Shown: one piece after another, positions 58,734-64,000 of the stretch
Layout: every line of letters starts with the position of its first letter
Position numbering within the stretch: the stretch's first letter is position 1
NCBI RefSeq assembly: GCF_013377885.1
Contig: NZ_JABKAU010000010.1
Coordinates: 62,001 to 126,000 of the forward strand
Reading direction: 5' to 3'
DNA: 64,000 nucleotides
Source: Hymenobacter lapidiphilus
GTDB lineage: Bacteria > Bacteroidota > Bacteroidia > Cytophagales > Hymenobacteraceae
Program-made: the position numbers and the translations under genes
Notes under the pieces: generated by a model
Database searches by the model: none
Seen by the model: the letters and a program-made list of their open reading frames with translations, nothing else
Told to the model about the DNA's origin: nothing

Positions 58734-58865
58734 CCGTTTTACCCCGGTTTTTGGCCCGTAGCAACTGCCCGCTTGTGGCAGCGGCTGCGGGCCATTTTTT
58801 TCGGGCCGGCTGGCTAGTAATCGGCCGCTAAATCAGCTATATTTCAAGGTCTAAACAGCCTGAAT

Positions 58866-59639
58866 ATGAGAAGTCCTGCTTTGCACGCAATTCTGCTGTT
58901 ACTGATGATACCCTGGTCGGTAGCTGCCCAGCCGACTGCCCGCCCCGATTCAGTTAGCCCGCCGGTTGTGCGTCCGTGGCTGGTGCGGCCCGCTACTATA
59001 CGCGTTGCCGTACCCGTGTTGCTGGTGGCAATGGGTTACGCCAGCCGCAACGAGAATTTTCTGGATGAAGTGAAGGAACACGTGCGGCACGAAACCCGCG
59101 AAAACTTCCCGAGCTTCCATACCAGCCTCGACGACTACAGCCGCAGCGCGCCATTGGTAGCCACCTACGGCCTGTTTGCGCTGGGCATAAAAGGGGAACG
59201 GGGCATAGTGCCCTTTACTGCCTGCTTCGGCCTGGCGCACGCCCTGAACACGGGGCTGGTCAGCAACCTCAAGCACCTGAGCGCTACCCGCCGCCCCGAT
59301 TCTCCTACCGATTTCAGCTCCTTCCCTTCGGCCCATACGGCCGATGCCTTTTTGACGGCGACGCTGTTGCACGAGCAGTTTGGGCGCGGTCGTCCCTGGC
59401 TGTCAGTGGCAGGCTACGGCGTAGCCACGGCCACCGGAGCCATGCGCATGCTCAACGACCGGCACTGGCTCACCGATGTAGTGGCGGGAGCCAGCATTGG
59501 CTTCTTGTCGGCCGAAACTGTGTGGCGGCTTTACCCCGTGTTGGCCCGCCACCTGCCCGGCCACCTGGGCCAGAAACTGCTGCTGCTGCCCACCTACGCC
59601 CCCGGCGGAACCGTTGGCGCGGTGCTGGTACTGCGGTAG
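58866..59639 (+). CDS. PAP2-family phosphatase, exported
   Basis: The 257-residue product has a signal peptide (ALHAILLLLMIPWSVAAQ) and the three PAP2 motifs: KHLSATRRPD (C1), FPSAHTADAF (C2) and MRMLNDRHWLTDVVAGASIG (C3). It is probably a periplasmic or outer-membrane phosphatase acting on lipid phosphates such as undecaprenyl pyrophosphate or lipid A; the substrate is unknown. A near-match -7 box (TATATTTC, 58838-58845) precedes it. The stop is followed within 5 bases by the duplicated helix-hairpin-helix remnant. Confidence 0.9.
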   Translation: MRSPALHAILLLLMIPWSVAAQPTARPDSVSPPVVRPWLVRPATIRVAVPVLLVAMGYASRNENFLDEVKEHVRHETRENFPSFHTSLDDYSRSAPLVATYGLFALGIKGERGIVPFTACFGLAHALNTGLVSNLKHLSATRRPDSPTDFSSFPSAHTADAFLTATLLHEQFGRGRPWLSVAGYGVATATGAMRMLNDRHWLTDVVAGASIGFLSAETVWRLYPVLARHLPGHLGQKLLLLPTYAPGGTVGAVLVLR

Positions 59640-59984
59640 AGGGGGCTGTTTCAGCTCGATATAAGGTAGCAGCTTGTTTTGGGTAGCCTCGTCGAGAATG
59701 CCGATTCTGCCTAGGTCGGTATGGCTGTCAGAAGGAGCAGCGACCTAGCAGGGCGGATGAGACGAGTCGAATAGCGGAGAACCCAGTACATTGCAACGGG
59801 CTGTTCGCGCTTGCTCAGTAGGCTTGAGGGGGGCGAATATTTCAACCTCAAGCTGTTCATGCCGAACAGCCCTTTTTCAGCCCCACGCATACCTCGCAAC
59901 CTGAGTCAGCTACCTTTCGCGCTGCTCCCAACTACCGGCGGCCTCGCTTCACTGCCGCGGCCCTGGTAGCTCCCTCTGTTTCTC
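59640..59984. other. Intergenic region with gene remnant and inverted repeat
   Basis: These 345 bases hold the HHH remnant (59644-59720), a long-loop inverted repeat around GGGCTGTTCG (about 59804) and CGAACAGCCC (about 59862), and a near-match promoter box TACCTTTC at 59911-59918 for the MutS-like gene. Confidence 0.5.
59644..59720 (-). pseudogene. Duplicated 3' fragment of the helix-hairpin-helix gene
   Basis: These 77 bases match 61680-61756 (the 3' end of the gene at 61682-62740) at about 65 positions by eye. Translated on the minus strand the remnant reads TDLGRIGILDEATQNKLLPY, compared with TDLRKIRILDEATYDKLLPY in the intact protein. The stop codon TAG has become CAG. Homology ends abruptly at 59720. 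It is a partial direct duplication, not a gene. Confidence 0.8.
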
Positions 59985-61628
59985 ATGTGGACTTCTTCCC
60001 GCAAGCGCTTACGCCGCCTGGAGGCGGCCTGGCAGCAGCCGGCTTCGCATTCCCCCCACTTTCCCTGGGTGGCCCGCTACTACAACCAGGTGCAGCACGA
60101 GCCCGCCTACCACCGCCTGCCCGATCAAACCTGGGAGGACCTGAACGGCGAATTGCTCTTTGAGCTGCTCGATGCCACAGTGAGCCCAGTAGGCCAGCAG
60201 TGCCTGTACCACCGCCTGCGCAGTCCGCTCGCCGATGAAGCCGCCTTGCACGAGTTCGATGCGGCCGCAACCCTGCTGGCGCAGCAACCCGTGGCCCGAG
60301 GGCAGGCCCTGCTCGCCCTCGACCAGTTGACTGCCGACGAGGCGTACTACCTGGTCGATTTAATTAGCGGGGAGCCCTTACCCATTTTGCCCGGCGCCCG
60401 TTTTGCGCTGCTGCTCGCGCTGGGGCTGCTGGCCACGTTGCTCGGAGGCTTTTGGCTGCCCTTGCTCTGGTTGGCAACGGGGGCGCTTGCCCTCATCAAT
60501 TCGATGTTTCACTTCTGGCAACGCGCGCGGATTCAGCGCATTGTTCGCCCCCTTATGCAACTGGGCCGCTTGCACCGCGCAGGGCGGGAGCTGCATCGAG
60601 TGGCTTTGCCCTTACGGCCGCTTGAACAGTTGGCTGCGCCCCTGGCCCGGCTGGGGTCTATTTTGCGGCAGGTAGCATTCTTTCAGGTGGAAGACAATTT
60701 GGCGATACTGGAACTGCTTAAGGCGCTGGTGTTACTCGACGTGCTGGTATATGGCCGCTGCCGGGTGGCCGTGCAGCGGCAAGCGCCCGCGATTCGGACC
60801 GTTTTTGAAGCAGTCGGCTATGTTGACTGCGCCCTGACGGTGGCCAGCTTCCGCCAGCGTTACGCCACCTGCGTGCCGCAGTTTGGGCCGGCGGCCGAGG
60901 GCATCCGGCTGCAAGCCGGCTACCACCCGCTGGTACCCGGGTGCGTGCCCAACGACCTGACCCTGACCGGGCCGGGTGTACTACTCACCGGCTCGAATAT
61001 GGCGGGCAAAACTACGTTTATGCGCACTATAGGCGTAAACGCCCTACTGGCCCAAACCATAGCAACGTGCCCGGCCACCGCCTACCGCGCCCCTTTTTGC
61101 CGGGTGCTCACCAGCCTCACCCTGGCCGACAGCCTGCCCACGGGCAAAAGCTATTATCTGGTTGAAGCCGAAATTATGCGGCAGCTGCTGCTGGCCTGTA
61201 ATGCGGACCCCGGCAGCTACCTGTTACTGCTGGATGAGCTGTTCAAGGGCACGAATACGCGGGAGCGTATCGCTGCCAATAAAGCCGTGCTGGCCTACTT
61301 GCAACCGCGCAGCTGGGTAATAGCGGCCACCCACGATGGGGAGTTGGGTGCGCTGTTGCAGGCACGCTATGTCGAATACCACTTTTGCGAAACGGTCACG
61401 GAGGAAGACTGGTATTTCGACTACCGACTCAAGGCTGGCCCGCTCACCACGCGCAATGCCATCCGGTTGCTGGCCCGCCTGCACTACCCGGCGCAGGTAG
61501 TAGCCGAAGCACAAGCAATCAGTGCCACCTTGGCTGCGCGGGAGCAACCTGATTTTGCGCAACCAACCACACCGGAAGCGCTTATTGCGGTGGCTGAATC
61601 AAGCAGCGAGGATAATATTTTAGGCTGA
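59985..61628 (+). CDS. Membrane-anchored MutS-like ATPase
   Basis: The 547-residue product has two or more membrane helices (about 138-180: ALLLALGLLATLLGGFWL, LLWLATGALALINSMFHF) and a C-terminal MutS-type ATPase: Walker A TGSNMAGKTTFMRTIG (about 335-350), LADSLPTGKSYYLVEAEI, Walker B LLLLDELFKGTNTRER and VIAATHDGEL. It has no mismatch-recognition domain, so it belongs to a MutS-related family of unknown function in Bacteroidota. It is flanked by direct copies of the HHH gene end. Confidence 0.85.
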   Translation: MWTSSRKRLRRLEAAWQQPASHSPHFPWVARYYNQVQHEPAYHRLPDQTWEDLNGELLFELLDATVSPVGQQCLYHRLRSPLADEAALHEFDAAATLLAQQPVARGQALLALDQLTADEAYYLVDLISGEPLPILPGARFALLLALGLLATLLGGFWLPLLWLATGALALINSMFHFWQRARIQRIVRPLMQLGRLHRAGRELHRVALPLRPLEQLAAPLARLGSILRQVAFFQVEDNLAILELLKALVLLDVLVYGRCRVAVQRQAPAIRTVFEAVGYVDCALTVASFRQRYATCVPQFGPAAEGIRLQAGYHPLVPGCVPNDLTLTGPGVLLTGSNMAGKTTFMRTIGVNALLAQTIATCPATAYRAPFCRVLTSLTLADSLPTGKSYYLVEAEIMRQLLLACNADPGSYLLLLDELFKGTNTRERIAANKAVLAYLQPRSWVIAATHDGELGALLQARYVEYHFCETVTEEDWYFDYRLKAGPLTTRNAIRLLARLHYPAQVVAEAQAISATLAAREQPDFAQPTTPEALIAVAESSSEDNILG

Positions 61629-61681
61629 AGGGTGCAGTACAGCGACAATAGTCCGCATCGAGTGCCGCCTTCTACATTAGG

Positions 61682-62740
61682 CTATTTCAGCTCGATGTAA
61701 GGCAGCAGCTTGTCGTAGGTGGCCTCGTCGAGGATGCGGATTTTGCGCAGGTCGGTGGGCTGCTGAAAGGGGCCGTGCTGCTGGCGGTAGGCTACCAGCA
61801 CGCGGGCCAAGCGCTTACCCAGGTACGGATGCGCCTGGAGCACTTCAAACGACGCTGTGTTGACAGCCAGCCGGGCCGGGCTGAAGCTGGGAGACACAAA
61901 CGTGTATTTGCGCAGGCTGTCGATAAGGTCAGGCGCGTCGCGGAAAGCGAAAATTTCGGCTAGCTGGTCTTCCTGCCGGAAGCCGCCCAGCCGCTCGCAG
62001 TACTCCACCACCCGCCGCGCATACCCGCGCCCGATGCCCCGAATCTGCATCAGCTGGGTGGTGTCGGCCGCGTTCAAATCAAACGCCGCCAGGTTGCGGG
62101 GTTTGGGCACAAAACCCGGCTTGGTTTCGTAAGGCGGGCGCTCGGGAAACTGGCCGTTTTTGGCAAAAGCCCGTTGCTCGCGGGGCGGCAGCTGTTCGGG
62201 CAGCTGGATATAGGGCGCGAGGCGGGCATACGTGGTGTCGGAGAGGCCGTAGGCTTTGCGCAGCTGCTCCTTGGCCCGGAAACCGCCCACAACTGTGCGG
62301 TATTTTATCAGCCGCTCGGCCAGCCAGGCGGGCAGCCCCCGCGCCTGCCAGTCGCGGGCTGAAAACGTGTTGGGGTCGAAAGGAGCCAGCGGCACCTGAG
62401 GCACCCGCTCGCGGGCAACATAGCGGCGGCGGGGGTAGCGGCTGGAGTAGCGGTTCTCAAAATCGGGCCGAACGGTGCGGCGGGCGGCCAGCTCGGCGGC
62501 CCAGGCATTGAGGCGGCGCTGGTCGGGGGCCGGGTCGTATGCTGGCAGGGCGGGGCGCAGCAGGGCCGGTAGGAACAGCAGCAGCCCCAGCAACGCCAGC
62601 AGCACCACAAGCCCCGAAGTTTCGCGCCGCGAAAAGCCAAAGTAGCGCCGCACCGCCCGGCGCAGGCCCGCCAGCGGCCCGGCAGAGTTCTGGCGGGTAC
62701 GACGGGAAGGTGGCTGGGGGCCCGAGGCGGCGGAAGGCAT
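61682..62740 (-). CDS. Helix-hairpin-helix (ComEA-like) protein with N-terminal membrane helix
   Basis: The 352-residue product has a basic N-terminus, one membrane helix (about 42-62, SGLVVLLALLGLLLFLPALL), and several HhH units: AERLIKYRTVVGGFRAKEQL, FDLNAADTTQLMQIRGIGRGYARRVVEY, and AVNTASFEVLQAHPYLGKRLARVLVAY. These resemble the DNA-binding repeats of ComEA, a DNA receptor in natural transformation. Its actual role in this organism is unproven. The 3' end was the source of the 77-base remnant at 59644. Confidence 0.85.
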   Translation of the reverse strand: MPSAASGPQPPSRRTRQNSAGPLAGLRRAVRRYFGFSRRETSGLVVLLALLGLLLFLPALLRPALPAYDPAPDQRRLNAWAAELAARRTVRPDFENRYSSRYPRRRYVARERVPQVPLAPFDPNTFSARDWQARGLPAWLAERLIKYRTVVGGFRAKEQLRKAYGLSDTTYARLAPYIQLPEQLPPREQRAFAKNGQFPERPPYETKPGFVPKPRNLAAFDLNAADTTQLMQIRGIGRGYARRVVEYCERLGGFRQEDQLAEIFAFRDAPDLIDSLRKYTFVSPSFSPARLAVNTASFEVLQAHPYLGKRLARVLVAYRQQHGPFQQPTDLRKIRILDEATYDKLLPYIELK

Positions 62741-62804
62741 AACGGATACGGTTTAACACTATATAAGCCGCTCAGTTTAACCGGAATTCCGCACAAAATC
62801 AAAT

Positions 62805-62845
62805 GTTGCCAGGATAACGGAATGACGTTCTGTTATCCTGGCAAC
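62805..62845 (-). terminator. Hairpin after the 327-residue exported protein gene
   Basis: GTTGCCAGGATAAC (62805-62818) pairs with 62832-62845 across a 13-base loop, downstream of the stop at 62865 on the minus strand. The T-run is weak. Confidence 0.65.
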
Positions 62846-62864
62846 CGGTAGCTGCCACCAACCA

Positions 62865-63848
62865 CTATTCCCGCATCTTCACTTCTACTTCGTAGCGGTA
62901 GCGGGGCGGACCGCCGAGCGGAATGGCGAAGAAGGGCAGGGCTACGTCGTACTGGTCGGTGACGTAGAAAACGAGGTCGTTGGGAGCTACGGATAGGGTT
63001 ATGAGTTGGAAGTCGAGCGAGAGGCCGTGCTCCTTGGCCACCACGGGGTGGGTGCTGGCGGCCCAGGTATTGTTGCCGCTTATGGTGGCCGGGTGGCCGT
63101 TTTTGGCCACGCTGAAAATCTTCATTTTAAGGCCCCCATCCAGGTCAAAGTTGCTTTGGCGGATGCTCACCACCCGGTCGTTGACGAAGGGATAGAGGTG
63201 GGTTTTAGCTCCGACGACCGACGTGAGCCGAAACGAGTATTCGTAGGTAAAGGCGTTGCCGCCCTCTACGGGCACGTTTTCGGTGGGCGAGGAACTCAGG
63301 AAATAGCGGTACAGGTTGCCGTCGTCGCCGCGCAGGCCCTGGGCAATCAGCTTGAACACGTAGCCATCGAACTCGGGTGTCAGCTCGCCTTCGAGCGGGT
63401 TGAGGGGGCCAAAGGTGTACCAGCGGTTGTCGTAGGTAGGCTCGGCGCCGAAGGTTTTCTGGGCCAGCAGCGTGCCGGCGCGGTACTGGCCTTTGGGGCT
63501 GATGGCGCGGGCATCGGGGGCCGAGTGGGCATTGGCGCCGCCGTAAAGGCTGAAGTTGGTGGTCGTGTTCCAGCCGCCCTTCGGTTCGTCGTGGCGGCCG
63601 CCGCAGTCGGGGTCGAACACGCGGATGTACACCGGCTGGCGGCGCTCTTTGGGCACCAGAAAAAAGAACGTCTGGCTGAAGTCGTCGTCGCCCCAGCTGG
63701 GGTCGGCCTGCGCCCCGAACGTAATCAGGAAGGGGATATTCTCGCCGGGGTTGGGCGCGGCCTGGGCCTGCGCCTGCCCCGTGGGCAGCAGCAGTGCCCC
63801 CAACAGCGGCAGAATAAGGAGAACGAAGCGCGGAAAGAGCAAAAGCAT
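62865..63848 (-). CDS. Exported protein of unknown function
   Basis: The 327-residue product has a signal peptide (FVLLILPLLGALLLPTGQAQAQ) and a beta-rich mature part with FFFLVPKERRQPVYIRVFDPDCGG and RYFLSSSPTENVPVEGGNAF. No catalytic motif or known domain is recognised; the fold may be a jelly-roll or pre-peptidase-like domain. ATG 63848 gives the best signal peptide, against a TTG at 63875. A near-match -7 box (TACTTTCG) ends 4 bases before the ATG, a leaderless layout. Confidence 0.7.
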   Translation of the reverse strand: MLLLFPRFVLLILPLLGALLLPTGQAQAQAAPNPGENIPFLITFGAQADPSWGDDDFSQTFFFLVPKERRQPVYIRVFDPDCGGRHDEPKGGWNTTTNFSLYGGANAHSAPDARAISPKGQYRAGTLLAQKTFGAEPTYDNRWYTFGPLNPLEGELTPEFDGYVFKLIAQGLRGDDGNLYRYFLSSSPTENVPVEGGNAFTYEYSFRLTSVVGAKTHLYPFVNDRVVSIRQSNFDLDGGLKMKIFSVAKNGHPATISGNNTWAASTHPVVAKEHGLSLDFQLITLSVAPNDLVFYVTDQYDVALPFFAIPLGGPPRYRYEVEVKMRE

Positions 63849-63975
63849 AGTCCGAAAGTAGCGCCCGCCCGGCAATTTCCCGGCAATTGGCGCCTAAATT
63901 GACCCACTGCCGTTGCCGAACCGGCTGGCTTCGCGTATCATTACGGCATAAACCCGCCCACCGCTGCCCGCTTCT

Positions 63976-64000
63976 ATGCCTGCTTATCCTGTTGCTACGA
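63976..64000 (+). CDS. Possible start of a plus-strand gene (mostly outside window)
   Basis: An open frame from ATG 63976 (MPAYPVAT) runs off the right edge. Only eight codons are visible and no promoter box was found, so the product cannot be identified. Confidence 0.25.

Noticed and set aside
1..64000. tRNA, rRNA, CRISPR, prophage or transposase genes
   Set aside because: No tRNA-like cloverleaf with a GTTCRANYC arm, no spaced short direct repeats of CRISPR type and no integrase or transposase motifs were seen by eye. A tRNAscan-SE, CRISPR and HMM scan would settle it.

Overview
The window reads as a chromosomal segment of a GC-rich Bacteroidota, most likely Cytophagales close to Hymenobacter. 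The evidence is a fused SecDF, GldH, two proteins with type IX secretion (T9SS) C-terminal sorting domains, BatD, the Bacteroidota alternative GlmU-like enzyme, GWxTD and DUF2723 proteins, a Cys-rich PSP1/RicT protein, and many promoters with the Bacteroidota -7 motif TAnnTTTG. No rRNA, tRNA, CRISPR array, integrase, transposase or phage module was recognised. Species-level assignment is inference.

Layout. 1-1365: two exported ferritin-like proteins in one operon (the second runs off the left edge). 1854-6725: BatD, chorismate synthase, a convergent membrane protein of the vitamin-K-dependent gamma-carboxylase family, and an Nfu iron-sulfur protein. 6955-12589, all minus strand: SecDF, a small orphan, uridine kinase, XTP/dITP pyrophosphatase and a small exported protein. 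12872-18813, plus strand: ribosomal protein L31, GlmU-like enzyme, DNA polymerase III delta', HemC, exported cyclophilin, and an NAD-dependent sugar-nucleotide reductase. 18846-27659, minus strand: a signalling and envelope block with a PKD protein, a LytTR response regulator, a giant hybrid sensor kinase, an OmpA/PD40/TPR protein and a TPR protein. 27827-37926: bacilliredoxin, carbamoyltransferase, GtrB-like glycosyltransferase, RecQ, KdsD, ManC, isocitrate dehydrogenase and a small helical protein. 38057-45152, minus strand: RlmB, GWxTD protein, DUF2723 protein, a tiny T9SS-tagged protein and biotin ligase. 45195-53819, mostly plus: RsfS, FtsH, LUD protein, LpxH, an exported propeller-like protein and a T9SS-secreted subtilase. 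53988-64000: HEIGH metallopeptidase lipoprotein, RicT, GldH, cold-shock protein, a long disordered hydrophilic protein, PAP2 phosphatase, a membrane MutS homologue, a helix-hairpin-helix protein and an exported unknown.

Most of the content is housekeeping and envelope biogenesis: lipid A/KDO precursors (KdsD, LpxH), nucleotide sugars (ManC, GlmU-like, RmlD-like), secretion (SecDF, T9SS cargo, GldH), proteolysis (FtsH) and signalling. The less ordinary part lies between genes. A dispersed palindromic repeat family (six copies) is present, and one copy supplies the start codon, and flanking repeat-like DNA the signal peptide, of an exported protein. Several convergent gene pairs are separated almost wholly by long near-perfect inverted repeats that contain a stop codon. 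Three genes have a -7 box 4-5 bases from their ATG, which predicts leaderless mRNA. A 77-bp direct duplication of the end of a helix-hairpin-helix gene brackets the MutS homologue and looks like the scar of an insertion or duplication. No clearly new defence or biosynthetic system was seen.
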